NCBI GenBank assembly: GCA_903863885.1
Contig: CAIPEB010000065.1
Location: 35,713 to 99,712 of the forward strand
DNA: 64,000 bases
Source of the DNA: an uncultured Planctomycetaceae bacterium
Lineage (GTDB): Bacteria > Planctomycetota > Planctomycetia > Pirellulales > Pirellulaceae
Reading direction: 5' to 3'
Shown: positions 34,966 through 44,799 of the stretch, piece by piece
Position numbering within the stretch: the first letter of the stretch is position 1
Layout: every line of letters begins with the position of its first letter
Translations under genes and position numbers: made by a program
The notes under the pieces: model-generated
Seen by the model: the letters and a program-made list of their open reading frames with translations, nothing else
The model's database searches: none
What the model was told of the DNA's origin: nothing

Positions 34966-36372
34966 TTGAAACTGCATTTTCTCGGTGCGAATCGCCAGGT
35001 CACCGGATCTCGATACTGCCTCGACGTCAACAACCGGCAGGTACTCATCGACTGCGGCATGTTCCAGGAACGCGCTCACGCGGAGCGGAACTGGTCCCCC
35101 AGCCCGATCCCGGCGCGCGAGATCGACGCGTTGCTGCTGACGCACGTTCACATCGACCACAGTGGCTTGATTCCGAAACTGGTCCGCGAAGGATTTTCGG
35201 GGCCGATCTACTGCACTCAGCCCTCGGCGCAGCTGGCCGAGGTTCTGCTGCGCGACGCGGCAGGAATCCAGATGGAAGAAGCTTCGTACAAGGAACACCG
35301 GCACCGCAAAGAAGGCCGGCAAAGCAAGTACCCCTACCGGCCGCTGTTCGACATCCGCGACGTGGAACAGTGCCTGCCGCTTTTTCGCGGCGTGGATTAC
35401 GGCCAGAAGATCGTGCTCGGCGAGGGACTCTCCGTGCGGTTCTTCGACGCGGGACACATTCTCGGCTCGGCCATGCTCGAAATCACCGTGGCGGACTCGA
35501 CCGGCGAGCGGAAGATCCTGTTTTCGGGCGATGTGGGCCAGTGGGACAAGCCGCTCGTGCGCGACCCCACGCTGTTCGAACAGGCCGACTACGTGGTGAT
35601 GGAAACGACCTACGGCGACCGCCTTCACGAGGAAACGGAAGACGTCGAAACACAACTGGCCTCGATCGTCAGCGAGACCGTCCAGCGCGGCGGCAACGTC
35701 GTCATTCCGACGTTTGCGGTGGAGCGGGCACAGGAACTGGTCTACCACCTCGGCCGCCTGATGCGCGCCCGGCGCATTCCCGCGGTGGACGTGTTCCTGG
35801 ACAGCCCGATGGCCGTTGACGTAACCGAGACGTTCCGCCGCTTCCAGGACTGCCTGGACGCCGAAACGATGCAGATGATCATCGCAAAACAGTCGCCCTT
35901 CGCGTTCCCCGGCCTGCATTTGGTCCGCACGATCGACGACTCGAAGAAGATCAACACGCTGCGGGCGCCCTGCATCATCATGGCCAGTTCGGGCATGTGC
36001 ACCGCGGGCCGCATCAAGTTTCACCTGCGGATGAACATCGAACGGCCCGAATCGACGCTCCTCTTCGTGGGCTACCAAAGCCAGGGCACACTGGGCCGAC
36101 AGATCGTCGAGGGCCAGGACCGCGTCCGAATCCACGGCCGCATGCACCAGGTCCGCGCCCGCGTCGCTCAGATTCACGGACTGTCCGGCCACGCCGACAG
36201 CGCCGGCCTGATGCGATGGCTCAGCCACCTGCGAACCGCTCCGCAACGCGTGTTTCTCACACACGGCGAGGAATCGGTCTCCGAGAACTTCGCCGCCGCA
36301 ATTGCCGAGAAACTGAAATGGAACACCACCATCCCTGCTTACCAGGACGTGGTCGACCTCTCGCGATCGTAG
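34966..36372 (+). CDS. Metallo-beta-lactamase/beta-CASP ribonuclease (CPSF73-like)
   Basis: This 468-residue protein starts MKLHFLGANRQVTGS in the usual way for bacterial CPSF73-like RNases. The metal motif is THVHIDHSG (59-67), with further metal ligands in FFDAGHILGSAM and FSGDVGQWD, then the beta-CASP domain with FLDSPMAVDVTETF and CIIMASSGMCTAGR, and GLSGHADSAGLM. It should cut RNA in a Zn-dependent way. The TTG at 34966 has AAAGGA seven bases upstream and fits the promoter. ATGs at 34861 and 34915 are in frame but lie before or within the -10 element. It converges with the sialidase-like gene. Confidence 0.9.
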   Translation: MKLHFLGANRQVTGSRYCLDVNNRQVLIDCGMFQERAHAERNWSPSPIPAREIDALLLTHVHIDHSGLIPKLVREGFSGPIYCTQPSAQLAEVLLRDAAGIQMEEASYKEHRHRKEGRQSKYPYRPLFDIRDVEQCLPLFRGVDYGQKIVLGEGLSVRFFDAGHILGSAMLEITVADSTGERKILFSGDVGQWDKPLVRDPTLFEQADYVVMETTYGDRLHEETEDVETQLASIVSETVQRGGNVVIPTFAVERAQELVYHLGRLMRARRIPAVDVFLDSPMAVDVTETFRRFQDCLDAETMQMIIAKQSPFAFPGLHLVRTIDDSKKINTLRAPCIIMASSGMCTAGRIKFHLRMNIERPESTLLFVGYQSQGTLGRQIVEGQDRVRIHGRMHQVRARVAQIHGLSGHADSAGLMRWLSHLRTAPQRVFLTHGEESVSENFAAAIAEKLKWNTTIPAYQDVVDLSRS

Positions 36373-36377
36373 TGGCC

Positions 36378-36443
36378 GGTAGTCGGTAGTCGGTAGTCGG
36401 TGGGATTTTGTTTCCCTCCGGACTCCGGACTCCAGACTCCAGA
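36378..36443. repeat. Two heptanucleotide arrays (GGTAGTC x3; CTCCRGA x4)
   Basis: GGTAGTC units at 36378-36398 and CTCCGGA/CTCCAGA units at 36416-36443 sit between the convergent RNase and sialidase-like genes. The two unit types occur together again at 53664-53722. Confidence 0.85.
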
Positions 36444-36450
36444 CTTCGCC

Positions 36451-37557
36451 TCAGTGGGGCAACTGGTCCGGATCCAGCGTGACGTGTTTGATCTTGGATC
36501 GCTTCCACGTGTAGGTAATGTGGATCTTGCCGTCCGAACTCTGGATCACGGCCGGATACGAATACTCGCCCGGCGAATCTTCGAGTACCACGCTGGGCAG
36601 CCAGTGGAGACCTCTCTTGACCGCGACGTTCAGCGGACTGCGCCCGCGCGGCGTGTGATTGTAGACCAGCAACTGTCGGCCATCGCTCAATGTCACGCCG
36701 TCGATCCCGGAATTCGGGTTCGGCAAGTCGATCGCCGACACTTCGGACCAGGTCCTGCCGCCATCCTCCGACGAACTCTGCATCACGTGCCCCGTGCCGC
36801 GACCGCGGCAGAGCATCTGCAGATGCTGGCCGCCCAGCGACAACAGCGTGGGCTGGATAATGCCGAAGGCGCGGCCGTCGTTTATCGGCTCCGTGCGCTG
36901 CCACGTCTTCCCCAGATCGGAAGTCGACTCGAGGTGGACTCGCCAGCCGTCGTGTTCCGTGCTCGAGCCGCAAAGCAGCCGGCCGTCGCTCAAAAGCACC
37001 GGCTTATTCTTGATCGGACCCAGCACCCCTTCGGGCAACCGCTCGGCCGGCCCCCACGTGGCCCCGTCGTCGGTCGATCGCTTGAGCATCCCCCACCACG
37101 CGCTCGGGCTGGGACCGACTTTATAGAACAACAGGAGCGGTCCCTTCGGAACCTGAAAGAGCACCGGGTTCCAGCACGGATGCCGCTTCGCATCGTCCTG
37201 CACCCCATCGGCGACCTGAACCGGCGCGGTCCAGACACCATCCAATCGGCGACTCACCCAGATCCCGACGTCCGGATTGCCCTCGTCGGTTCCGCCGAAC
37301 CAGGCAGCTGCGAGTCCCGCCGGCGTCTCGACGATCGTCGATGCGTGACACGACGGGAAGGACGCCTTGTCGTACAGAAACTCCGAGCTGACGACCGCCG
37401 ATTGGGAATCCGCGGCATGCAGGCGGTCACCGCCGGTGATCGACGTCCACACCCCGGCGGCGAACAATCCGAGAGACCATGCAAGAGCGTGCCGCCGGCC
37501 GATCGAACCTGCGACGAATTGCCAGGCGAGTCCCCGTGAATGATCAGGGCGGTTCAT
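36451..37557 (-). CDS. Sialidase-family (BNR) exported beta-propeller
   Basis: This 368-residue protein has an N-terminal export signal (SIGRRHALAWSLGLFAAGVW, possible Tat-type double Arg) and then a six-bladed sialidase-type propeller. Asp-box-like repeats are STDDGATWG, TSDLGKTWQ and SEDGGRTWS. Motifs such as GTDEGNPDVGIW, KNKPVLLSDGRLLCG and GEYSYPAVIQSSDGKIHITY are typical of the exo-alpha-sialidase BNR-4-like family in planctomycetes. Real sialidase activity is unproven; many act on other sugars. ATG 37557 has GGAGG at good distance, unlike the ATG at 37578. It is divergent from hydG. Confidence 0.82.
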   Translation of the reverse strand: MNRPDHSRGLAWQFVAGSIGRRHALAWSLGLFAAGVWTSITGGDRLHAADSQSAVVSSEFLYDKASFPSCHASTIVETPAGLAAAWFGGTDEGNPDVGIWVSRRLDGVWTAPVQVADGVQDDAKRHPCWNPVLFQVPKGPLLLFYKVGPSPSAWWGMLKRSTDDGATWGPAERLPEGVLGPIKNKPVLLSDGRLLCGSSTEHDGWRVHLESTSDLGKTWQRTEPINDGRAFGIIQPTLLSLGGQHLQMLCRGRGTGHVMQSSSEDGGRTWSEVSAIDLPNPNSGIDGVTLSDGRQLLVYNHTPRGRSPLNVAVKRGLHWLPSVVLEDSPGEYSYPAVIQSSDGKIHITYTWKRSKIKHVTLDPDQLPH

Positions 37558-37840
37558 GAGATCTGCCTCCAGCGCCAAAGCGGCACAGTTCCGCGGAAAA
37601 TGCCAAAGTTCAACCAGCTAGAGTCTGGCAATTCCGGTGAAGAAGTAAAGCCCTTTTAATCGTTGCCGATCCGCAGCCATCCGCGGCCTCCTCGCCCGAT
37701 CGGAATGCAGTTCCGGACAAACCGCGTGCCCCGACCCTCTTGCCCAAATGGCGGAGTCAAGCTTAAAGTCAACTCGGAGAGTGCTATTCCGGGACCCCGC
37801 CCCCGCCCGCTCGAATTCCCGCATGAATTGAGGAAAGCCA

Positions 37841-39274
37841 ATGACCCGCAGCGTGACCACCGAGTCTCGCTTGAGCCGCAACGCGCACGACTACATCCAC
37901 GATACGGAACTCGAAAAACTGCTCGGCGCCCCGTCCGATCCGCATCAGGTGCGCGATATCGTGGCCAAGAGCCTGGCCAAGGAACCGCTGAAGGTCGAGG
38001 AAACCGCGGCGCTGATCAATGCCACGGATCCGGAACTGGTCGAGTCGATCTTTGCCGCGGCGCGCCAACTGAAGCGGGACGTATACGGCAATCGCATCGT
38101 CCTGTTCGCCCCGCTGTATATCGGCAACTACTGCATCAACGACTGCGAATACTGCGGTTTCCGCCGCACGAACCTCGACGCCGTTCGCCGGACGCTGAAG
38201 CCCGAGGAAGTCCTGCAGCAGGTCACGGCGCTGTTGCGCCGCGGCCATAAACGGCTGATCATCGTATTTGGCGAACATCCGCATTACACGCCGCAGTACA
38301 TCGCGGATACGGTGCGGTCGATCTACGAGGTCAAGACGCCGAACGCCGAGATTCGGCGAGTCAACGTCAACGCGGCGCCTCTGGATCACGAGGGGTTTCG
38401 GATCGTCCGCGAGTCGGGGATCGGGACGTACCAGATTTTCCAGGAGACGTACCATCACGCCACCTACTCCGCGGTACATCCCTCTTCCACCCGCAAGGGC
38501 GATTACCTGTGGCGACTGGACGCGCTGGACCGGGCCTGGGAAGCGGGATGCGACGACGTCGGGATCGGAGCGCTGTTCGGACTCTACGACTGGCGATTCG
38601 AAGTGCTCGCGCTGGTGACCCACGCCCGGCACATGATGCAGAAGTTCAACTGCGGGCCGCACACGATCAGCTTTCCCCGACTGCGGCCGGCGTCGGGCGT
38701 GGCGATCGACCCGCGCTGGCTCGTCAATGACGAAGACTTCAAGCGGCTCGTCGCGATCCTGCGACTCAGCGTCCCGTATTCCGGCATGATCCTCACTGCG
38801 CGCGAATCGGCGGCGATCCGCCGTGAACTGCTGGGTTTCGGCGTCTCGCAGATCGACGCCGGCAGCCGCATCGAACTGGGCGGCTACACCGAGGCGGGCG
38901 ATGCACAGCAGCAGGTGCGGGAACGCGAACAGTTCGAACTGGGCGACATCCGCTCGCTCGACAACGTCGTGCGTCAACTGCTGCAGGACGGTTACATCCC
39001 CAGCTTCTGCACCGCATGCTACCGGGTCGGCCGGACGGGCGAACAGTTCATGGAGTACGCCATTCCGGGGTTCATCCAGAAATTCTGCACGCCCAACGCG
39101 CTGACCACCCTGCAGGAATACCTCGTGGACCACGCGTCGCCCGAAACCCGCGCCGCCGGCGAGCAGATCATACAACGGGAACTTGACAAGACGCCCCCCA
39201 GCGCCGGCAAAGAGGAACTCGAGCGGCGCATCAACCGCATCGCGTCCAGTGACGATCGCGATTTGTATTATTGA
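37841..39274 (+). CDS. hydG: [FeFe]-hydrogenase maturase, radical SAM tyrosine lyase
   Basis: This 477-residue protein is a full-length HydG. The radical-SAM cluster is CINDCEYC (Cys98, Cys102, Cys105). The C-terminal auxiliary [5Fe-4S] cluster motif CX2CX22C is Cys390, Cys393 and Cys416, exactly as in known HydG. Other marks are QIFQETYHHATYS and DDVGIGALFGLYDWRFE. HydG splits tyrosine to give the CO and CN ligands of the H-cluster. AGGAAA stands 6 bp before ATG. hydF starts within its stop codon. No hydE and no hydrogenase structural gene are in the window. Two AGTCAA direct repeats (37755, 37767) are in the upstream region, function unknown. Confidence 0.96.
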   Translation: MTRSVTTESRLSRNAHDYIHDTELEKLLGAPSDPHQVRDIVAKSLAKEPLKVEETAALINATDPELVESIFAAARQLKRDVYGNRIVLFAPLYIGNYCINDCEYCGFRRTNLDAVRRTLKPEEVLQQVTALLRRGHKRLIIVFGEHPHYTPQYIADTVRSIYEVKTPNAEIRRVNVNAAPLDHEGFRIVRESGIGTYQIFQETYHHATYSAVHPSSTRKGDYLWRLDALDRAWEAGCDDVGIGALFGLYDWRFEVLALVTHARHMMQKFNCGPHTISFPRLRPASGVAIDPRWLVNDEDFKRLVAILRLSVPYSGMILTARESAAIRRELLGFGVSQIDAGSRIELGGYTEAGDAQQQVREREQFELGDIRSLDNVVRQLLQDGYIPSFCTACYRVGRTGEQFMEYAIPGFIQKFCTPNALTTLQEYLVDHASPETRAAGEQIIQRELDKTPPSAGKEELERRINRIASSDDRDLYY

Positions 39275-40545
39275 GTACTGCCGTGCAACGCGCGCCTCGC
39301 GGAAACCGTCTCCACATCGCACTGCTCGGCCGGCGCAACGTCGGCAAGAGCTCGGTGCTCAATGCGCTGACCCGACAGGACGTGGCCATCGTGTCGGATA
39401 TCGCCGGCACGACCACCGATCCGGTCGAAAAACCGATGGAACTGCTCCCCCTGGGTCCCGTGCTGTTCATCGACACTGCGGGGATCGACGACACGGGCGA
39501 ACTCGGAGAGATGCGGGTTCAACGCACTCGTCGCGTCATGGATCGAACCGACGTGGCCATGATCGTGGCCTCCGAGGGCGAATGGGGCGAATTCGAGGAG
39601 GAACTCTGGCAGACATTCCACGAGGGAAACACACCGGTCATCGTCGTCTTCAATAAGCTCGATCTGGCCCGCCCCTCGGCGGAACTGCGGCAGAAACTCA
39701 CCGGGCAAGGCGCGCGTGTCATTGAGACCGAAGCCAGGCGGGGCGAAGGTATCCTCGACCTGCGCGAGGCGCTGATCGACGCCGCGCCGAAGGATTTTCT
39801 GAACCCGCCCACGATCGTCGGCGATCTGGTCCCGCCCGGCGAGATGGCCGTGCTGGTGGTTCCGATCGACATGGAAGCTCCCAAAGGACGCCTGATCCTC
39901 CCGCAGGTCCAGACGATTCGCGACCTGCTCGACAGCGACGCCTATTGCATGGTGGTCAAGGAGCGCGAACTGCGCGATGCACTCGCGAGACTGAACCGCC
40001 CTCCTGCCCTCGTCGTGACCGATTCACAGGCATTTCTGAAAGTCGGCGCCGACACACCCCCGTCCGTCCCGCTCACTTCGTTCTCGATCCTGTTCGCGCG
40101 GCACAAGGGAGATCTGGCCGAGTTCGTCCGCGGCGCCATGGCGATCGACAGGCTGCAATCGGGCGACAAGGTCCTGATCTGCGAGGCCTGCACTCATCAT
40201 CCGATCGGCGACGATATCGGGCGAGTGAAGATCCCGCGATGGCTGCGGCAATACGTCGGCGGCGACCTCGAATTCCAGCACTACCAGGGGCACGACTTCC
40301 CCGAAAACCTGGCCGACTACAAGTTGATCGTGCACTGCGGAGCCTGCGTCCAGAACCGCCGCGAAATGCTCAACCGGATTCTTCGCTGCCGCCGCGCTCA
40401 GGTTCCCGTGACGAATTACGGGATGTGCATCGCCTACTCGCTCGGCATTTTCGAGCGGGCCCTCGGGCCATTCCCAGGGGCGCTGGAAGTCTTCCGCGAA
40501 ATCCGCCGACACGCGAATCCACCTCTGAGGGGCACCGGCCGCTGA
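39271..40545 (+). CDS. hydF: [FeFe]-hydrogenase H-cluster maturation GTPase
   Basis: This 424-residue protein has a TrmE-like GTPase domain (P-loop GRRNVGKS 20-27, DTAG 68-71, NKLD 128-131), a dimerisation domain and a C-terminal Fe-S domain. The cluster ligands are present as Cys307-x-His309, then 45 residues, then His355-Cys356-x2-Cys359, the HydF CxH...HCxxC pattern. HydF is the scaffold that loads the diiron subcluster into HydA. The TTG at 39271 overlaps the hydG TGA (TTGA); GTG at 39283 is an alternative start. Translation is probably coupled to hydG. Confidence 0.95.
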   Translation: MSTAVQRAPRGNRLHIALLGRRNVGKSSVLNALTRQDVAIVSDIAGTTTDPVEKPMELLPLGPVLFIDTAGIDDTGELGEMRVQRTRRVMDRTDVAMIVASEGEWGEFEEELWQTFHEGNTPVIVVFNKLDLARPSAELRQKLTGQGARVIETEARRGEGILDLREALIDAAPKDFLNPPTIVGDLVPPGEMAVLVVPIDMEAPKGRLILPQVQTIRDLLDSDAYCMVVKERELRDALARLNRPPALVVTDSQAFLKVGADTPPSVPLTSFSILFARHKGDLAEFVRGAMAIDRLQSGDKVLICEACTHHPIGDDIGRVKIPRWLRQYVGGDLEFQHYQGHDFPENLADYKLIVHCGACVQNRREMLNRILRCRRAQVPVTNYGMCIAYSLGIFERALGPFPGALEVFREIRRHANPPLRGTGR

Positions 40546-40585
40546 GAGCAAACCCGCACTTCCGGGGGTGCCCTGCCACATGGCG

Positions 40586-40613
40586 TTGACCGGCACCGGA
40601 TTTGTCGTAGACT
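40586..40613 (+). promoter_or_regulatory. Predicted promoter of tRNA-Leu
   Basis: The -35 TTGACC (40586-40591), 16-bp spacer and -10 TAGACT (40608-40613) place the transcript start about 12 bp before the tRNA. Confidence 0.55.
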
Positions 40614-40631
40614 AGAACACTAGACAGTTAC

Positions 40632-40715
<84 letters not shown>

Positions 40716-40729
40716 TTATGTTGACAACA

Positions 40730-40763
40730 AAGGACTTACGTCAATTCGACGCAAGTCCTTTTT
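40730..40763 (+). terminator. Rho-independent terminator after tRNA-Leu
   Basis: Stem AAGGACTT/AAGTCCTT plus CGTC/GACG with one A-C mismatch and an AATTC loop, followed by a T run (40759-40763). Confidence 0.8.
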
Positions 40764-40813
40764 CATGCGCGGCAGGCAGTTTTTTCTCCGTTTTTTTCGG
40801 GAAATCGCGCCAA

Positions 40814-42760
40814 ATGAAGCCCCTCTCAGCCAACCCCCTGCCCGTTTTCTGCTGCCTGGCACTACTCGTCGCGAACTGGTCGGCCGCGGCAGAGACACGT
40901 CCCAACGTGCTGTTCATCCTGGCGGACGACCTCGGATGGGCCGATACGACACTGTACGGCCATACTCGGTTTTACAGGACGCCGAACATCGAGCGGCTTG
41001 CGGCCCGCGGCATGACGTTCACACGGGCGTACTCGGCCAGCCCGCTCTGCTCGCCGACTCGATCGGCGATCATGACCGGCCTCAGCCCCGCGCGCACCGG
41101 AATCACGGTTCCCAACGGCCATGTTCCCGAAGTGGTGCTCGAGGCGTCACCCGGTCAGCGTGCGGCCCCGAACAAGAAGGCCACATTGCCCAATCCGGTG
41201 ACCCGACTGAAGCCCGAGTACACGACGCTGGCCGAGGCTTTGCACGGCGCGGGCTATGCAACAGGCCATTTCGGCAAATGGCATCTTGGCTCCGAGCCCT
41301 ACTCGCCGCTGCAACAGGGCTTCGACGTGGATCTGCCGCATTGGCCGGGACCCGGTCCCGCAGGGAGCTATGTGGCACCGTGGAAGTTCAAAGACTTCGA
41401 TGCGGACCCCAACGTGCCCGACCAGCACATCGAAGACCGGATGGCCAAGGAAGCGGTCGCCTGGATGGAGAAGCACAAGGACGGGCCGTTCTTCCTGAAT
41501 TACTGGATGTTCAGCGTCCACGCTCCGTTCGATGCCAAGAAGGCGCTCATCGAAAAACACCGCGCCCGCGTGAATCCGGACGACGCGCAGCGCAGTCCGA
41601 CTTACGCAGCGATGGTCGAGAGCATGGACGACGCCGTGGGCACGCTGCTCGACGCGCTCGACCGAATGCAGATCTCCGACCGCACGATCATCGTCTTCAC
41701 CGCCGACAACGGCGGCAACATGTACAACTCGATCGACGATACGACGCCGACGAGCAACGCGCCGCTGCGGGGCGGCAAGGCCACGGTATTCGAGGGCGGA
41801 GTCCGCGTGCCGGGCGTTGTGGTCTGGCCCGGAGCCGTTCCCGCCGGTTCGCGCAGCGATGTGATCGTGCAGAGCGAGGACTATTATCCCACTCTGCTGG
41901 AAGCTCTCGGCCTCCAGCCGCAGCCCGGCCAGCGATTCGACGGCACAAGCGTCCTGCGAGCGTGGAAGGGCGAGGCTCTGGAGCGAGGCCCGACATTCAC
42001 TTTCTTTCCGCACGATCCTAATGTGCCGGACTGGCTCCCTCCCGCGGTCGCGGTGCATCGAGGCGACTGGAAGCTGATCCGCCTCTTTCACCAGGGCGAG
42101 CAGGGCGCACACCGATACCTGCTCTTCAATCTGCGCCAAGATCTTGGTGAGCAGCACAACCTCGCCGCAGAGAAGCCGGACCTCGTGGCCGAGCTCGATG
42201 AGCTCATCACACGCTTTCTGACCGACACGCGGGCCGTCGTCCCCCTGCCCAACCCGGCGTTCGACCCGGCCCAGTATCATCCGGAACTCGAAGGCAAACC
42301 GAATCCGCCGACCAAACCGGGGGCCAAGACGCCTGCCAAGAAAGCCGCTGCAAAGTCAGCCGCAAAGGACGAGGCCGACCCGAAGCTTCAGGGCTGGAAG
42401 GCTCGCAACTGTGAAGCGTCGGTCAGCGGCGGAATCGTGACCGTCAAGGGCCTCGGCAAGACGCCGTTCCTTGGCGTCGGAGCCGGCACGAAAGGTCCCG
42501 CCGCACTGACGTTCCGCACGCGCAGCACCGCGGGGGGCGATGGCAAAGTCGAGTGGCTCCAGCCCGGTGGCAATCAGAGCACAGCAAAGTCAGTGCCCTT
42601 CACGCTCAAATCGGGTGAATGGGAGAACCTCACCTTGCGGATCCCGGACAGCGAGCAACTGGGCATTCTGCGTATCTACCTGCCAGCACAGAATCAGCCC
42701 GTCGAATTGGACTGGGTCGAATTCCGGAGCGACGCCGCGAATCGTCGCTGGGATTTCTGA
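40814..42760 (+). CDS. Exported type I sulfatase with C-terminal extension
   Basis: This 648-residue protein has a Sec signal peptide (about 1-27, ending NWSAAA). The N-terminal metal-binding [12 protein letters not shown] and the Cys-type formylglycine motif CSPTR (Cys79) in [16 protein letters not shown] mark an active S1-family sulfatase. Further motifs are GKWHLG and FTADNGG. After the sulfatase domain a Lys/Ala/Pro-rich linker (about 500-535) joins a ~110-residue beta-rich domain ([13 protein letters not shown] onward) resembling carbohydrate-binding modules. It would remove sulfate esters from polysaccharide in the periplasm or outside. ATG 40814 starts the signal peptide; upstream in-frame codons cover the tRNA terminator. 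Confidence 0.93.
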   Translation: MKPLSANPLPVFCCLALLVANWSAAAETRPNVLFILADDLGWADTTLYGHTRFYRTPNIERLAARGMTFTRAYSASPLCSPTRSAIMTGLSPARTGITVPNGHVPEVVLEASPGQRAAPNKKATLPNPVTRLKPEYTTLAEALHGAGYATGHFGKWHLGSEPYSPLQQGFDVDLPHWPGPGPAGSYVAPWKFKDFDADPNVPDQHIEDRMAKEAVAWMEKHKDGPFFLNYWMFSVHAPFDAKKALIEKHRARVNPDDAQRSPTYAAMVESMDDAVGTLLDALDRMQISDRTIIVFTADNGGNMYNSIDDTTPTSNAPLRGGKATVFEGGVRVPGVVVWPGAVPAGSRSDVIVQSEDYYPTLLEALGLQPQPGQRFDGTSVLRAWKGEALERGPTFTFFPHDPNVPDWLPPAVAVHRGDWKLIRLFHQGEQGAHRYLLFNLRQDLGEQHNLAAEKPDLVAELDELITRFLTDTRAVVPLPNPAFDPAQYHPELEGKPNPPTKPGAKTPAKKAAAKSAAKDEADPKLQGWKARNCEASVSGGIVTVKGLGKTPFLGVGAGTKGPAALTFRTRSTAGGDGKVEWLQPGGNQSTAKSVPFTLKSGEWENLTLRIPDSEQLGILRIYLPAQNQPVELDWVEFRSDAANRRWDF

Positions 42761-42860
42761 TCCGCCGTGCGATGCTGAAACATCAGCGTCCCTGGTGTTG
42801 CACTGCCGCGCGGCGGGGCGTGTTTCGGCGAGAAATTCACTCAGGGGAGAAAGTCCTTCG

Positions 42861-44282
42861 ATGAACACCCGAAAACTGACGCGGCGCGCATGGTTGAAAA
42901 CAGCGGCGGCCATGGGCACGGCTGCTCAAATGGGTGCGACGGCGGCTGTGCTCGCACAACGCGGCTCTGCCGCAATGGCCGGAGATACCCCTTCGGCCCA
43001 AGTGCTCGAAATCGGCTCGCGACTCGAACCGTTCGTCGATCGTTTCCTGATCGATCGACTGGACAACACCTCGCTTCGACTGCACGAGCCTCAACTGGCC
43101 CCGCCCATGACCGAACCGGCCAACAACATGGAATACGGCACGGTGATCAAGGACGGCGACTTGTTCCGGCTCTACACGCGGGACGGCCGCTCAGCGAAAC
43201 ACGACGGTGATGAGCCCGAGGTAACTCGCTACTGCGAAAGCCGGGACGGCATCCACTGGACCCGCCCCAAACTCGGACTTTTCGAAATCGACGGGAACAA
43301 GGAAAACAACGTCATCCTGCATGAGCCGCCCTTCTGCCACAACTTCTCGCCGTTTCTCGACTCGCGTCCCGGCGTCCCTTCGGAGGAACGTTTCAAGGCA
43401 CTGGCCGGAACCGTGAAGTCGAACCTTGTCGCTTTCGTGTCGAGCGACGGTATCCACTGGCGAAAACTGCGGAATGAGCCGGTCATCACCTACACCAAGG
43501 AATACGCATTCGATTCTCAGAACGTCTCGTTCTGGTCCGTCAGCGAGGAAAAATACGTCTGCTATTTCCGCCATTTCCTCGACAACAAGTTGAGATCGGT
43601 CTGCCGCACGACGTCCGCGGACTTCGTGAACTGGACCGAGCCTGTGCCGCTGCGGCCGAACTTTCCGGGCGAACACATCTATACGACGCTGACGCATCCG
43701 TACTTTCGCGCGCCGCACATCTACGTCGCGACGCCGACCCGTTTCCATCCCGATCGGGGCGAGAGCACCGACATCATCTTCATGACGGCTCGCGGCGATG
43801 GACCCTACGACCGCACGTTCCGCGAAGCGTTCATCCGCCCCGGCCTTGATCCGGCCCGCTGGGGCAACCGGTCGAACTACGCGGCGCTGAATGTCGTGCC
43901 GACCGGCCCGAATGAAATGTCGTTGTATGCAACGCCGTTTCGCCGCTTCGTCATGCGGACGGACGGGTTCGCTTCGGTCCGTGCCGGCGCCGACCCGGGC
44001 GAACTGCTCACACGCGCGCTGCGGTTCGCGGGCGATGAACTCGTCGTAAATTACTCCACAAGCGCCGGAGGCAGCCTGCGAGTTGAAGTTCAGGACGAAG
44101 CAGGCAAGCCCAAGCCCGGTTTTGCGCTCGACGATTGCACCACCCTGGTCGGCGATGCCGTCGAACAGCCAGTGCGATGGTCCAAGGAGAGCCTGACCTC
44201 GCTTGCCGGCCAACCCGTGCGACTGCGTTTCGCGATGCAGGAAGCCGATTTGTTTGCGATTCGGTTCCGCGCGCGTTCGTGA
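42861..44282 (+). CDS. Tat-exported five-bladed propeller protein (glycosidase-like)
   Basis: This 473-residue protein has a Tat leader (KLTRRAWLKTAAAMGTAAQM). The mature part resembles GH32/43/68-type five-bladed propellers seen in planctomycetes: RLEPFVDRFLIDRLDN, NNMEYGTVIKDGDLFRLYTR, CESRDGIHWTRPKLG, FVSSDGIHWRKLRNEPVI and SFWSVSEEKYVCYFRHF. A C-terminal beta-sandwich (about 390-473) with VRLRFAMQEADLFAIRFR follows. Catalytic acids cannot be assigned safely and the substrate is unknown. RBS AGGGGAG is at good distance from ATG 42861. It lies 100 bp after the sulfatase on the same strand. Confidence 0.75.
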   Translation: MNTRKLTRRAWLKTAAAMGTAAQMGATAAVLAQRGSAAMAGDTPSAQVLEIGSRLEPFVDRFLIDRLDNTSLRLHEPQLAPPMTEPANNMEYGTVIKDGDLFRLYTRDGRSAKHDGDEPEVTRYCESRDGIHWTRPKLGLFEIDGNKENNVILHEPPFCHNFSPFLDSRPGVPSEERFKALAGTVKSNLVAFVSSDGIHWRKLRNEPVITYTKEYAFDSQNVSFWSVSEEKYVCYFRHFLDNKLRSVCRTTSADFVNWTEPVPLRPNFPGEHIYTTLTHPYFRAPHIYVATPTRFHPDRGESTDIIFMTARGDGPYDRTFREAFIRPGLDPARWGNRSNYAALNVVPTGPNEMSLYATPFRRFVMRTDGFASVRAGADPGELLTRALRFAGDELVVNYSTSAGGSLRVEVQDEAGKPKPGFALDDCTTLVGDAVEQPVRWSKESLTSLAGQPVRLRFAMQEADLFAIRFRARS

Positions 44283-44799
44283 GCCGGCCGGAACGGGCTC
44301 TTTCAGCCAAAAAGGACAAGCTTAACATTTCGTTCGGGTGCCCATGGCTCACAAGCAACCTGCGAATTGCCTGACCGGCAAGGACGTGATGCGAGTTGTT
44401 CAACTGGCCGATCGATGCTGGCCGCGGATCAACTTGCGCCTCTCGTATTGCGGGTAGGGTCGACCATCCCGTTATCGCATCGAACGCAGAATCCACTTCA
44501 CCCTCTCGCTTGCGGGAGGGTCGGCAACGAGCGGCAGCGAGTTCCGGGGAGGGTGTTTTTTATGTCCGTCAACCACCCCTCCCCGCTGGCTCGTTCCTCG
44601 CCATCGCCCCTCCCGGCGGGAGCGTGAAGTCAGATGAGAGATATGATTCGAAGGGGCGTAGCATCGGCTGATCATTGCACGTATCACCGAAATAGAATAC
44701 GTCGTACGTTTTCGCTCGGCTGGTCTTTTTCGCTTTGCTTTATTACGAAGCCGCAGATCACGTTCAAAGAGAACTGACTCTTTTCAGGAGGCCGCTGCG
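44283..44799. other. Repeat-bearing intergenic region upstream of the heparinase-like gene
   Basis: About 517 bases hold no supported gene. They contain copy 2 of repeat family II and a weakly similar remnant of other dispersed repeats around 44325-44400. The AGGAGG ribosome binding site of the next gene is near 44785. Confidence 0.7.
44496..44680 (+). repeat. Dispersed repeat family II, copy 2
   Basis: An imperfect palindrome with CTTCACCCTC at the left pairing with the GAGCGTGAAG end, the GGCAACGAGCGGCAGCGAGT core and GGCTCGTTCCTCGCCATCG. It is in the same orientation as the copy at 34399. Confidence 0.8.

Noticed and set aside
44281..44303. GAGCC/GGCTC hairpin with TTT as terminator of the propeller gene
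   Set aside because: Only five pairs and a short T run; too weak to call.
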